From an uncultured Collinsella sp. (GTDB taxonomy: Bacteria; Actinomycetota; Coriobacteriia; Coriobacteriales; Coriobacteriaceae): a stretch of 64,000 bases of DNA. The DNA is taken from assembly GCA_934654835.1 (NCBI GenBank), contig CAKUGY010000001.1:124001-188000 (forward strand). Reading direction: 5' to 3'. Shown one piece after another: positions 43,410 to 51,888 of the stretch. Under the pieces are notes generated by a model. That model saw nothing but the letters and a program-made list of their open reading frames with translations, was not told the origin of the DNA and searched no databases. Numbering within the stretch: position 1 is the stretch's first letter; every line of letters starts with the position of its first letter. A program made the position numbers and the translations under genes.

Positions 43410-44471
43410 CTATTCAATCATGCCGCGCTCGAGCGTGCCGAGCGCCGCGCGGGCATCCCATGCCGCGATGCGCTTCTCGGTCTTCCACGTTTGGAAGAAC
43501 CAGCCAGCCGCCGGCGCAAACGAAGCCAGCTGGTTGGCGATGAACACGCGCTCGTAGGCATTGCGGCCCTCGGGCGTAACCGACGAGTTGGCAAAAATCG
43601 CCGCACCCGACCATTCGCCCACCAAGACGGGGAACCCAGCAGAAATTGCCTCTTTGAGCTCGCGCTTATTACGCGAAATCGCCGTCGTCAGCCCGCGGGG
43701 GCTCGTGATGTCGAGCGCATGCTCGTCGCGATAATGGTACAGGTGAAGGTCCATGTAGACGTTCTTGTACTTGGCGCCGCGCATAAAGTGCTTCCACTCG
43801 CCGGGATGTCCCGAGGAGGAAAAGACGACGATCTTGTCTTCGGGCATATACGAGCGGACGAGCTCGTAGGCGTCGCGATAGAAGTTGCGTAGGTAGTGCG
43901 CCGGAATGCCATCCGTCATGGTAAAGAGGCTCTTGCGAACGCTCATCTGCGGCGTGTCCAACAACTCAATACCCAGCAGGCTCTCGGCCTCGCCGTAGCG
44001 ATCGGCCAGGCGCTCAAGCACGTCGAGTGCGACATGACGGCCGTTGGTGGACGAATGCCACTCGGCAACGACCTCCGGCGTAGTGGGCGAATCGTTGGAA
44101 TCGCCCTGGCCGCCGGGCACAGTCGCCAGATCGAGCAGCACGCGGATATTGTATTTGGCAGCCCACTCGATCGCACGGTCGATATAGTCGACGACCGAGA
44201 TATAGGAAGCTTCGGACTCCTGCGAGCCAAAGGCATACCAGGGCACCGGCAGGCGCACGGCGTTGAGGCCGATCTGCGCCATGCGGCGAAAATCGTCCTC
44301 GCTCACAAACGTCTCGTAGTGACGGCGCATACGCTCGTTATAGGCAGCGGTACCCATGGCCTCCTGTAGCTCGGCAGCATTGGATGCACCGGTCGCCGCG
44401 TACAGCGACGGGGTCACCCAAGGCTCGGGAATAAACCAGCCAGAGAGATTAACGCCGAGTATCCTCTCCAT
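43410..44471 (-). CDS. GH5-like glycoside hydrolase, altered catalytic acid
   Basis: 353 residues from the ATG at 44471 (GGGGG upstream). TIM-barrel plan of GH5 exo-beta-1,3-glucanase type: GVNLSGWFIPEPWVTPSLY, LNAVRLPVPWY, YIDRAIEWAAKYNIRVLLDL. The strand-seven nucleophile Glu is kept (VLVGEWSG, Glu286). At the acid/base position, where family members have LLNEP, this protein reads LLDTP (171-174), so the Glu is replaced by Thr. No signal peptide. Either it uses another acid or it is a non-catalytic binding protein (inference). It lies six bases upstream of rsmI. Confidence 0.85.
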   Translation of the reverse strand: MERILGVNLSGWFIPEPWVTPSLYAATGASNAAELQEAMGTAAYNERMRRHYETFVSEDDFRRMAQIGLNAVRLPVPWYAFGSQESEASYISVVDYIDRAIEWAAKYNIRVLLDLATVPGGQGDSNDSPTTPEVVAEWHSSTNGRHVALDVLERLADRYGEAESLLGIELLDTPQMSVRKSLFTMTDGIPAHYLRNFYRDAYELVRSYMPEDKIVVFSSSGHPGEWKHFMRGAKYKNVYMDLHLYHYRDEHALDITSPRGLTTAISRNKRELKEAISAGFPVLVGEWSGAAIFANSSVTPEGRNAYERVFIANQLASFAPAAGWFFQTWKTEKRIAAWDARAALGTLERGMIE

Positions 44472-44661
44472 CACGGCCCCCTTCGGATCGCGCAGGTCGA
44501 ACCTGCATCGTATTGCATAGGAAAAGTATCGTTTTGAGTATACCCGCGCGTGCGGACAGGCGATCGAACGGTCTACAAAGTGGCGCAAAAGTGGGAGGAA
44601 TGTCCGGAGCAGGCGGCTCGAGCTGGCACGCCGAGATGCGCACGGGCGCCGAAGGTTGGCG
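44472..44661. other. Intergenic region, no gene seen
   Basis: Contains the upstream region of the GH5-like gene. No coding frame, RNA gene or ordered repeat was recognised in this part; the alternating repeat array begins at 44662. Confidence 0.5.
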
Positions 44662-44835
44662 CCGGAAAGTGTGTCCCGTTTTTCCGCTCAAGAATGGGAT
44701 GCGCTTTCCGTTAGCAGGCCCAACCGGAAAGCGCATCCCGCAATTTCGCGTTATTCCGGGTCGGGCTTTCCCAAACAGCCTCAAAGCGGAAAGCGCGACC
44801 CACTCTGGACCAAAATTCCGGGATGCAGTTTCCGC
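44662..44835. repeat. Six-unit array of alternating-orientation 15-16-mers
   Basis: Units alternate in orientation: CCGGAAAGTGTGTCCC (44662), GGGATGCGCTTTCCG (44696), CCGGAAAGCGCATCCC (44724), GGGTCGGGCTTTCCC (44758), GCGGAAAGCGCGACCC (44786), GGGATGCAGTTTCCGC (44820). Consecutive units can form hairpins; the pair 44696/44724 is perfect. No coding frame fits. Confidence 0.85.
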
Positions 44836-44887
44836 GAGGCCCACATAAAAGAAAAGGACCCCTTTGTAGAGGTCCTTATCAAGTCAA

Positions 44888-45031
44888 GGTGGCGGGGAAG
44901 GGAATCGCGCCCGCGCTGCGCGCGTGCGGACCGCTGCGGCGCTTTCGCGCCTTGCGAGCTGCGCTGGCAAACGCTATCGCGTTTACTCAGCTCCGCGCCC
45001 TCACGGGGTTCGATTCCACGTGGGGGCCACA
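44888..45031. repeat. tRNA-linked hairpin element E (beside tRNA-Phe)
   Basis: The left end copies the tRNA-Phe 3' end to GGGAATCG. The core sequence differs from the Arg/Leu type but keeps its plan: a CGCGC-T-GCGCG hairpin, GGCGC-TTTC-GCGCC, then AAACGC-TATC-GCGTTT. The right end carries the tRNA-Phe T arm in inverted orientation (GGGTTCGATTCC) and ends GGCCAC. The tRNA-Phe terminator is found on both sides (about 44846-44878 and 45033-45066). Confidence 0.85.
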
Positions 45032-45073
45032 TAAAAGAAAAGGACCCCTTTGCAGAGGTCCTAGTCAATTCAA

Positions 45074-45148
<75 letters not shown>

Positions 45149-45282
45149 ATTTGAGGTGTGCCTTGTTTCAAGGCTTGATTAGTATAACCAAGGACGCGCT
45201 CCGGTCAACCGAGAATTTTAAAAAAGTTTTTGAGCACGGCGTCAGCCCCAACCTCGCCCCACAGAACAGCACGTCAGAGGCA

Positions 45283-45570
45283 TCACCCAGCCGCAAGAAG
45301 TTTTTCACTCAGGGCCACACGAGCAAACTCACTTGGCGTCATTCCCTCGGCTGCCGCCCTTCGGCGAATCGCCTCCTTCATTCCCAGGGGAATCTTGACC
45401 GATAGCGTTGCCGTCCCCTCACTTGAGAGCGGGGGGCGCCCGTGCACGATCCCCCCAACGGTGTGTTCGCCATCTGGAAACTCGCCACGCTCGTACGACT
45501 CGCACCACGTGTCAATCATTTCATCCGTTACAACCTGACCATTAGCGGCCGTATATGTCTTGCCCATCAT
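45283..45570 (-). CDS. BrnA-like antitoxin, ribbon-helix-helix
   Basis: 95 residues from the ATG at 45570; AAAGGGG precedes it, and it overlaps the upstream toxin-like stop (ATGA). The C-terminal half SVKIPLGMKEAIRRRAAAEGMTPSEFARVAL has the strand-helix-helix pattern of RHH DNA-binding proteins. The N-terminal part DEMIDTWCESYERGEFPDG is the likely toxin-neutralising segment. The order toxin first, antitoxin second is the brnTA order. It probably represses its own operon. Confidence 0.75.
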   Translation of the reverse strand: MMGKTYTAANGQVVTDEMIDTWCESYERGEFPDGEHTVGGIVHGRPPLSSEGTATLSVKIPLGMKEAIRRRAAAEGMTPSEFARVALSEKLLAAG

Positions 45571-45833
45571 CGACCCCTTTGCCGAGCTCGCTCGATCTCT
45601 TGCCAGAATTTCTTCTGAACCGGAGACAATGCATGAATGATGAGCCATCCACGAATAAGTTCGACCGCAACGAGCTCCACACTCCGACCGTCCGGAAGCC
45701 ATCCAATCGCAAGCCATCTCGGCGGCTCGTCTTCCGACTCACGACGAATACACTCAGTGACTGCGAGCCAAGCGCCATACACCTGCTTTTCCGTCAGGTG
45801 CTTTTTGGCGTTGGGATGAATCTCCACGTCCAT
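45567..45833 (-). CDS. BrnT-like toxin
   Basis: 88 residues. An N-terminal helix (NAKKHLTEKQVYGAWLAV) is followed by RWLAIGWLPDGRSVELVAVEL and the strand-helix IIHALSPVQKKFWQEIERARQ. This recalls BrnT RNases (conserved RWxAIG, then IISAR-type), but the fit is loose and the usual catalytic Lys/Arg/Glu set cannot be confirmed by eye. Coupled to the antitoxin-like gene by a four-base overlap. Confidence 0.6.
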   Translation of the reverse strand: MDVEIHPNAKKHLTEKQVYGAWLAVTECIRRESEDEPPRWLAIGWLPDGRSVELVAVELIRGWLIIHALSPVQKKFWQEIERARQRGR

Positions 45834-45891
45834 GCATCTTCCCCTCCATCTTACCCAATTTCGTATGACGAAAGTCCGCTGTCGCCATTTC

Positions 45892-46251
45892 TTAAGCCGG
45901 TACTCGTTGGAAAGCAGGGGGCGATGCGAGCATTGAGGGGCGTTCTAGCACGGCCCAGGCGCATGGGTGGGAGCACATGCGCCAAGGGCGAACGTTTTCG
46001 TAGTGTGCGAGGACATTGCCGTTGCGGTCAATGAAGGCGATGTCGATGGGATAGGCCATAAAGCAGGTGTGGACCGAGGAGCATTGCGGAAACGCCATGA
46101 CGAGTGGCAGCCCGCTGGCGGTAAGCGGCTGCCGCCCCAGCATGCCGCGCAGTCGTGCGGCAAACGACTCCGCCACCACGAACTCAGCCGGTGTCCAGAC
46201 CAACCTGTTGAGCGCCCGCGCGTAGGCGATGTAGGACGAAACCGCGGTCAC
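45892..46251 (-). CDS. DUF192 family protein
   Basis: 119 residues from a GTG that overlaps the preceding TadE-like stop by four bases. The DUF192 core is visible: FAARLRGMLGR, SSVHTCFMAYPIDIAFIDRNGNV, and the C-terminal AWAVLE. Function is unknown; many members are secreted, but no signal peptide is evident here. It is the last gene of the Tad operon and co-translated with it, suggesting a role in pilus assembly (inference). Confidence 0.85.
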   Translation of the reverse strand: MTAVSSYIAYARALNRLVWTPAEFVVAESFAARLRGMLGRQPLTASGLPLVMAFPQCSSVHTCFMAYPIDIAFIDRNGNVLAHYENVRPWRMCSHPCAWAVLERPSMLASPPAFQRVPA

Positions 46252-46724
46252 ATGACCACCCCCGGACGCCAGGGATCGATCGTTACCGTGCGCTCGTGCG
46301 ACAGCTGTGCCGGCGCACCCAAAGAAAGACCGGCAATGCTCAGCGAGCTCGGCCATGGCTCATAGTGCATGGTGCAGGTATAGGTCCTAAACGTTCCGGA
46401 TAGGGAGAGCAGGCCACCATCCGATGCCGCCACGCCTTGTTCACTCGACACTTCGATCTGCAAGTCATAGCCTTCCATGGCATTCAGAATTTGAGCCTGA
46501 ACCGTCGCCGAAGCATCAATGGATCTTTCGTCGCTCTCCCCTTCCGGCGCCACGGCATGCGCCAGCACGATGTCGGGCACCACGCGGTCGAAACGCGCAA
46601 CCGCGCTGGCAAAGACCATGACGTTGTACACGATGAGCGCCAGTACCAGCAAGACGGGCGTGACCACGGCCATCTCGACCGTCGCCTGGGCACGTTCCTC
46701 GCGCATAGTTGTACAAGCGCTCAT
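46248..46724 (-). CDS. TadE-like pseudopilin
   Basis: 158 residues; the ATG overlaps the stop of the TadG-like gene by one base. N-terminal motif MREERAQATVEMAVVTPVLLVLALIVYNV is the TadE/TadF signature: a short cytoplasmic piece, a Glu in the helix start, then a hydrophobic helix. The exposed part is beta-rich. Probably a minor pilin of the Tad system, processed like the major pilin. Confidence 0.85.
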   Translation of the reverse strand: MSACTTMREERAQATVEMAVVTPVLLVLALIVYNVMVFASAVARFDRVVPDIVLAHAVAPEGESDERSIDASATVQAQILNAMEGYDLQIEVSSEQGVAASDGGLLSLSGTFRTYTCTMHYEPWPSSLSIAGLSLGAPAQLSHERTVTIDPWRPGVVM

Positions 46725-48889
46725 TACGACCCGCCGCCCAAGGCGCCCACCAGCGTGGCGACATCGACGGTAAGTGGGATGGAGCCGCCGCCGGGCAGCG
46801 GAATCTCTGCAAGCGTAAACACCGTGCCGCTGATGGTGCGCTCGACTTGGTATTCCAACGCCTCGCAAAGTGCTTTGGGATCGGTCACGCCCAGCGGGAT
46901 GCTTCGCAGCTTGCCCTGCGCTTTGGAAAGACCCGTGATGTCAGACCCCGGGCTCTTGATGACGTTGGCGGTATCGGTCAGCACGGGCTTTCGTAGGCGC
47001 AGGTCGCACGGCTCGAGCCCGAGGGCCGCCACGGAAGACGAGACCGTGTCGCCGAGCCACGATGCAATGGAACCCAGCGCGCCGCTACCCCCTCCCAGGT
47101 CATTGATCATCTCGCCCATAAGCTCATCGGCCGAGCCTTGGATATCACCGTATCCCACGAGCAGCCGTCCCCAAACATCCATAACGCCATCGAGTACGCC
47201 GGCAACGCCGCCCGAGCGCTCCTCCAGTGTCGAGAAAAACCGCGAGAGGACGTTGTTCTGTGCAGTAGCGTCATCGGGCGCCAGCACCGCAGCCGAGATT
47301 GCCCCGCGACTGCCGAGCTTAACTGCCGTGTTAAACGATGAGTTGAGTCCGTCAGGGCTGGAGATATCGCCCGAAACCGCAAAGGCGACCACGCCGTTGC
47401 GACCGGGCGGGGCAATACGCGGACGCTCGCCCGAAAGCGCTTTGATGGCCTGATCAAACGCGTTACCCGCACGATCGGCCTCGTCCTCGGTCTGGCGCAT
47501 GAGCTCGAGTTCGTTATTGCGACAGTCGACGTAGTCCTCCAGGGCGTCTTTGAACTTGTCAAAGTGGTATTCGAAACCGTTTTCGATAGAGGTTGAGGGC
47601 GCCGCAACAGCACCAAGCGACGAGACGCCAAAATGGCATTTGCTGCATTTATCCTGTCCGTCGTAATCGGCAACCGAAGCAAATCCGTTCGGCGTTCCCT
47701 TCTTATAGTTAGGGCAGCTCACTCCGTAATGCAGATACGTCTTGCCATCGTTGATGCTGACTGGCCACGACGCATCGGTATAGAGTTCCGTCGCTCGCGC
47801 CTCGTCAGAATTGCGAGGCAACAGCGGGATATAGGAAGAGACTTTGTCCCCATCTTCTGTTATATATGCGCAATTGACCTCTGTGCTCGCATAGGTGTAA
47901 AACGCCTTACGCGCTGCCGACTCCGCCCTCATCTCGACACTCGAACCCTGAGGCGCCTCGTTTGCAAGGCGGGAGCGATAATATGCTCTCGCGCGATCAA
48001 GGGCAACTTGGGGTTCCCATGTGACGCTCGAAGCATAATGCGGATTTTGAGTACCCGATAGATCCGTCAGACTTTTCGCGCGCTCCCACATGCACGAACA
48101 GCTGCCGACCGAACCTTTATCCGACCCACCGCAATCCGCAAGCCAAGCGCGCTCTTTGGCCTTCGCCGTCTCCTCCGAGGCCTTCTGCAGCTCCTCGGCC
48201 GCGTACTCCAGATCTTCCGACGTGTCTTCAATCGCATCGGTCGAAATCTCGGATCCCTTGAGTGCAGCAAAGTCCGACTCGGATGTCCGAGGCACGGCAA
48301 GTGCCGTACCGGTATAGGTCACACTATCGGTATCCTGCGCTGACACCGCCTGCGTGGCACGCGCGGCAACCAAATATGGCAAAGCCGTCTCGAGCTTCTG
48401 CAGGCCCTCGGAAGCGCTCTTAGCAAACTTGTTGCGCGTTTTAATGATCTCGATTCCCGTGTCGACCATATCGCCCGCGGCAAGCTCGGCGCCTGGAATG
48501 AGAATGGCGACCAAGCCGGTGCCAATCGTGGCAAACCCCGCTAGTCCCAAGCTCAAGATGCTCGCATCCACCACCGTGGCTGCCGTGTGATAGGACGACA
48601 CCACGTTGGCGCCCGCCAGAGCACCACTATCGGCAGCCACCTGGGTATCCCCCGCACGCGACATGCTCCATATCGCCGCGGTCGAGGAAAACAACAGCGT
48701 GAGCACCACCAAGATGACCACCGCAGAGGAGAGCGTGGTGTAGGCACCGTCTTCGATAAACAGGTCGACGCCGGCGCGGCCCATAAAGCCGCCCCGCTTG
48801 CGGTGAGCGCCCGGCCGACAACGGTCTGCAAGCCCTCGCGTCGCCCGCGGCAGGCAGCGTTTAATCCCACGCAGCAATCCACGAATCAT
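46724..48889 (-). CDS. TadG-like large pilus protein with Cys-rich middle
   Basis: 721 residues from an ATG preceded by GGAGGGAGA. One membrane helix (about 48-70, LSSAVVILVVLTLLFSSTAAIW) is followed by the Tad-type segment AADSGALAGANVVSSY. A helical, Glu/Lys-rich region (about 180-260) leads into a central extracellular domain with many Cys: ADCGG, GSCSCMW, NCAY, SCPNY and DKCSKCHFG. The last has a CxxC that could bind metal or form a disulfide. The C-terminal part is helical and Gly-rich. TadG-type proteins anchor or cap the pilus. Confidence 0.75.
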   Translation of the reverse strand: MIRGLLRGIKRCLPRATRGLADRCRPGAHRKRGGFMGRAGVDLFIEDGAYTTLSSAVVILVVLTLLFSSTAAIWSMSRAGDTQVAADSGALAGANVVSSYHTAATVVDASILSLGLAGFATIGTGLVAILIPGAELAAGDMVDTGIEIIKTRNKFAKSASEGLQKLETALPYLVAARATQAVSAQDTDSVTYTGTALAVPRTSESDFAALKGSEISTDAIEDTSEDLEYAAEELQKASEETAKAKERAWLADCGGSDKGSVGSCSCMWERAKSLTDLSGTQNPHYASSVTWEPQVALDRARAYYRSRLANEAPQGSSVEMRAESAARKAFYTYASTEVNCAYITEDGDKVSSYIPLLPRNSDEARATELYTDASWPVSINDGKTYLHYGVSCPNYKKGTPNGFASVADYDGQDKCSKCHFGVSSLGAVAAPSTSIENGFEYHFDKFKDALEDYVDCRNNELELMRQTEDEADRAGNAFDQAIKALSGERPRIAPPGRNGVVAFAVSGDISSPDGLNSSFNTAVKLGSRGAISAAVLAPDDATAQNNVLSRFFSTLEERSGGVAGVLDGVMDVWGRLLVGYGDIQGSADELMGEMINDLGGGSGALGSIASWLGDTVSSSVAALGLEPCDLRLRKPVLTDTANVIKSPGSDITGLSKAQGKLRSIPLGVTDPKALCEALEYQVERTISGTVFTLAEIPLPGGGSIPLTVDVATLVGALGGGS

Positions 48890-49328
48890 AATCTCCCTCC
48901 AGCCATTCGGGACGCGATTGATACGAAACATCGACTTTGAGCTCGATATAGCCGCCCTCGCCCGCACTGCCCATGGCCTGAGCAAATGCACCAATCACAG
49001 GCAAAGGCTTGACCTCGCCGACAACGGACACAGACGAAACGCCACCCGCGCCGGCCCGACCAAGCTCGATATCCCACGACAGCGGCCCGCCGGCATGGAA
49101 GATCGAGACATTGGGCACCGCGGCAAGTCGACGACGGGCAAACTCCTTAAGGTCGTCGTCTTCCGCCGTCGTCGTGGTCATGAGCCGCGCGGCCTCGGCA
49201 GCGGCAGACTCCATAACCGCGCGCGTATAGAGCAGGCACACCGGCTGCAATGCGAGCAGGATGAGCGTCAAAAACGTTGGCAGCAAAAAGGCGGCCTCGA
49301 CCGTAGACTGCGCCCGATCCTCGCGCAC
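48861..49328 (-). CDS. TadE-like pseudopilin
   Basis: 155 residues if started at the GTG at 49328, four bases after the previous stop; no strong ribosome site separates this from ATG choices at 49370 or 49397. It carries REDRAQSTVEAAFLLPTFLTLILLALQPVCLLYTRAVMESAAAEAARL, the TadE signature. It ends 29 bases inside the TadG-like gene, which is thus coupled to it. Confidence 0.8.
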   Translation of the reverse strand: MREDRAQSTVEAAFLLPTFLTLILLALQPVCLLYTRAVMESAAAEAARLMTTTTAEDDDLKEFARRRLAAVPNVSIFHAGGPLSWDIELGRAGAGGVSSVSVVGEVKPLPVIGAFAQAMGSAGEGGYIELKVDVSYQSRPEWLEGDYDSWIAAWD

Positions 49329-49332
49329 GGCA

Positions 49333-49551
49333 TCAGTACAGCGCGATGTCCTTGGCACCCGTCGCGGCATCGATGACCGACGACGGAGCGACGCCATGAG
49401 ACGCTGCCTGCTCGACCAGCGCCGCCAAGCGCCCGTCGGTGCCGGCGCGCCAAAGTCCCGCGATTGCCAGCACGATAGAAAGCAGCGCCACCGTGACGAT
49501 GGCGTATTCGACCGTCGATTGGGCAGATTCCTCACGCAGAACGTCATGCAT
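49333..49551 (-). CDS. Small Flp/TadE-like pilin, 72 residues
   Basis: ATG with AAAGGAGGGG nine bases upstream. REESAQSTVEYAIVTVALLSIVLAIAGLW gives the Glu and hydrophobic helix of Flp-type pilins, followed by about 35 residues outside. Shorter than the TadE proteins and longer than a minimal Flp; probably a minor pilin. Confidence 0.8.
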   Translation of the reverse strand: MHDVLREESAQSTVEYAIVTVALLSIVLAIAGLWRAGTDGRLAALVEQAASHGVAPSSVIDAATGAKDIALY

Positions 49552-49552
49552 T

Positions 49553-50116
49553 TCACGACCCCTCCTTTGAGCCCGCCGTCTTTGGAGCCAGGCGCACCGC
49601 GCGCAAGCGGCACGAGGCATCACCGGCATCCGCGGCAACCGTCACCATGTCGACCCAGCCGCGCCCATCGCGCACGATGGCGCCCCACACGTTGCCCTTG
49701 ATGTCGAGATAGCCGCTCAGGGCCAGCTGCGCCGTGGGCACCTCGCGGTAGGCGCGCAGCAGATCTGCCGCCACCTCGGTCATCGGCCGGTCCTCGGTCC
49801 AAGCAAGCCGAACTGCAATCGCGTTGTCTGCAGGCCGCTCCGTCGCGCCGACCGCCCGCTCATCGAGCTTCTGCAAGAAGGTTTGTGCTGTGATAGCGGC
49901 ATCCGGATCATCCGAGCGTTGTGCCCCATCCTTTTGAGACACCGCGGTAGACCTTGAATCCGCATCGGCGGCGTTTCCGGAGCGCTGTTGCCGCGCGGCG
50001 TTAACTCCCCAGAGCACCGCCGCCATCGAAACGACCAGGCAGGCAAACACCAGAAGCACGCCAGCGGGCAGACCGTCCTCTACAGGCTGTTGATGCCCTC
50101 GCTGATAGCGTTCCAT
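49553..50116 (-). CDS. Membrane-anchored protein of the Tad locus
   Basis: 187 residues: a short cytoplasmic start, one helix (about 17-38, GVLLVFACLVVSMAAVLWGV), a disordered polar linker rich in Asp, Gln and Ser (40-75), then a compact alpha/beta domain (SGYLDIKGNVWGAIVRDGRGWVDMVTV). Not recognised as a named Tad component. It overlaps the pilin gene upstream and lies one base before the next start, so it is translated with the operon. Confidence 0.7.
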   Translation of the reverse strand: MERYQRGHQQPVEDGLPAGVLLVFACLVVSMAAVLWGVNAARQQRSGNAADADSRSTAVSQKDGAQRSDDPDAAITAQTFLQKLDERAVGATERPADNAIAVRLAWTEDRPMTEVAADLLRAYREVPTAQLALSGYLDIKGNVWGAIVRDGRGWVDMVTVAADAGDASCRLRAVRLAPKTAGSKEGS

Positions 50117-50313
50117 AGATCTTGGACCTTGCCCTTAAACGCAACGATGGCGATAATCGCGATCACCACGAGCACGCCGACCAAGATGGCGTACTCGGTG
50201 GTGCCCTGCGCACTCTCCTCCTGCAAAAGCGTTTTGGCGTATTGGCGAGCACGCGCTACCCGGCAAAACGCCCAGTTCCAAGCCCTGCCAACAATGTCGA
50301 TCATCGTGTTCAT
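50080..50313 (-). CDS. flp: Flp-type major pilin
   Basis: 77 residues. A long basic leader ends in the TadV-type cleavage region EESAQGTTEYAILVGVLVVIAIIAIVAF, with the conserved Glu and Tyr after it, then a short exposed tail KGKVQDLWNAISEGINSL. This is the classic Flp pilin. The prepilin peptidase TadV that should process it is not encoded in the window. Confidence 0.93.
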   Translation of the reverse strand: MNTMIDIVGRAWNWAFCRVARARQYAKTLLQEESAQGTTEYAILVGVLVVIAIIAIVAFKGKVQDLWNAISEGINSL

Positions 50314-50323
50314 ATATTCCTCC

Positions 50324-50965
50324 CTACATCATCCCGCCTGCTCCCAGCAGCGGGCCCAATATGGACAGAAGCAACGCCGGCAAGATGAGCGTGCCGGTAG
50401 GAATCAGCAACTTGACCGGCGCCCGCTCGATCTCGCGCTCGACAGTGGCGCGATGAGCGGCACGGATCTCGCGACTTTGAGCCGCCAAGGTCTCGGCAAG
50501 CGGGGCGCCCAGGGCAAGCGCCTGCCCCACCGTGATGGCAAAGGTCTCGAGCGCCCGCACATCCAGGTCGCGCGCGGCGGCCAGAAGCTCGTCCTCGCGC
50601 GTCCCCACGCCCACCTGCCACGCCATGCAGGCTCGCTCAAGGCGAAGAGCCAGCGTCGAGCGGCGATTGGCGCAAAAGACCTCAAGCGCAGCATCGAACG
50701 AAAGACCGGCCGAAAGCCCCAGGCGCACCACGTCGATCATCTCGGATACCTCACCGAGCGACACCTGCGTCGGGCTGCCCGCGCCGAGCGCGCCCTTCAA
50801 TCGCACTGTCAGGACGTCGACCACCGAGCGGGCGGCCGCGATGACCAGCAGCGCTTCGCGTTTGCAGGCCTCCGTGATCTCGCGCGCATCCGCGCGTTCC
50901 ATGCCCGTCGCGACAAACACGCTAAGGGCACACAGGCCAGAAGCAGCAACAACCAGGACACTCAT
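50324..50965 (-). CDS. tadC: TadC-type inner membrane platform protein
   Basis: 213 residues. A T2SSF domain with helices near residues 1-20, 170-190 and the C-terminus; LSAGLSFDAALEVFCANRRSTLALRLERA and ALALGAPLAETLAAQSREIRAAHRATVEREIERAPVKLLIPTGTLILPALLL are typical. Overlaps TadB by four bases; the two form the platform that the ATPase drives. Confidence 0.92.
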   Translation of the reverse strand: MSVLVVAASGLCALSVFVATGMERADAREITEACKREALLVIAAARSVVDVLTVRLKGALGAGSPTQVSLGEVSEMIDVVRLGLSAGLSFDAALEVFCANRRSTLALRLERACMAWQVGVGTREDELLAAARDLDVRALETFAITVGQALALGAPLAETLAAQSREIRAAHRATVEREIERAPVKLLIPTGTLILPALLLSILGPLLGAGGMM

Positions 50966-51888
50966 AGTTCCACCCGCATGATGCGCCGGATGACCACCAG
51001 GGCAACGGCGTTAAGGGCAAGGCCCAGCACCACGGCACCGGCACCCGCCGGCGTTGCAAGGCCGCGACGAAAGTCAGCCGAAAGCAGGGCCAGCACCGCG
51101 CACATACCCGCCGGCATCGCCGAGACCATATGTGCCGACATGCGCGCCTGTGACGTCTTAACATCCAGGCGGCGCTTGAGCTCAATGCGCTCCCCCACCA
51201 TGCTCGACGCCTCGGACAGCAGGTCGGCGAGCGGGGCGCCGGTTCGCTGCGACACCTTGAGCGCCAAGGCGACAAGCGAAAGACCGGGGGCATCGATGCG
51301 AACGAGCAGGTCGTCCAGCGCATCGGTCGCCGAGATGCCGCAGTCAATCGCCGCCGCCACGCGCAAAAACTCGGTATGCACCGGCTCTTGCGCGTGAGCT
51401 CCCACAAACCTCATGCCCTGGGCCAGCGAATGACCCGAGGCGAGCGACATGGAGAGCGCCATAAAGGCCTCGGGCATGGCCTCTTCCACATCGTGTTGCT
51501 CGCGGCGGCGGTCGAAGGTATCGCGAGCGGCGCCCACGCCAAACGGCGCAACGAGCCCCAAGACAAAGCCAATGGGCGACAACGACACAACGGCCAGCAA
51601 AACGCTGCAGGCACCGCTCGACAACAGCAGAAATGCCAGACGAGCCGTATTATCCTCGATAGCGAGGCCAAGTCGATCTACGGGGACCAGCGACGCCCAC
51701 GAACGGGCAATTTTTGCCAGCAGATCGTTTTCCACCAGCTCACGCGGCAGCTTCTCCGCCGTCGATTCGAGCGTCTGGCGCGCCAGCTCCGCCGGCGGCA
51801 CCCGCGGCACACGAGGTTCCGCCCCGCACGCCGTCGCGACCGAAAGCCCCGCCAAACCCCCTACGACGAGGGGCACAACGATCTCCAT
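50962..51888 (-). CDS. tadB: TadB-type inner membrane platform protein
   Basis: 308 residues, T2SSF domain (MPEAFMALSMSLASGHSLAQGMRFVG, RIDAPGLSLVALALKVSQRTGAPLADLL) with about four helices. The start ATG lies inside the end of the ATPase gene and has GGAGGAGGTGG before it, so it is coupled to the ATPase gene. Confidence 0.92.
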   Translation of the reverse strand: MEIVVPLVVGGLAGLSVATACGAEPRVPRVPPAELARQTLESTAEKLPRELVENDLLAKIARSWASLVPVDRLGLAIEDNTARLAFLLLSSGACSVLLAVVSLSPIGFVLGLVAPFGVGAARDTFDRRREQHDVEEAMPEAFMALSMSLASGHSLAQGMRFVGAHAQEPVHTEFLRVAAAIDCGISATDALDDLLVRIDAPGLSLVALALKVSQRTGAPLADLLSEASSMVGERIELKRRLDVKTSQARMSAHMVSAMPAGMCAVLALLSADFRRGLATPAGAGAVVLGLALNAVALVVIRRIMRVEL

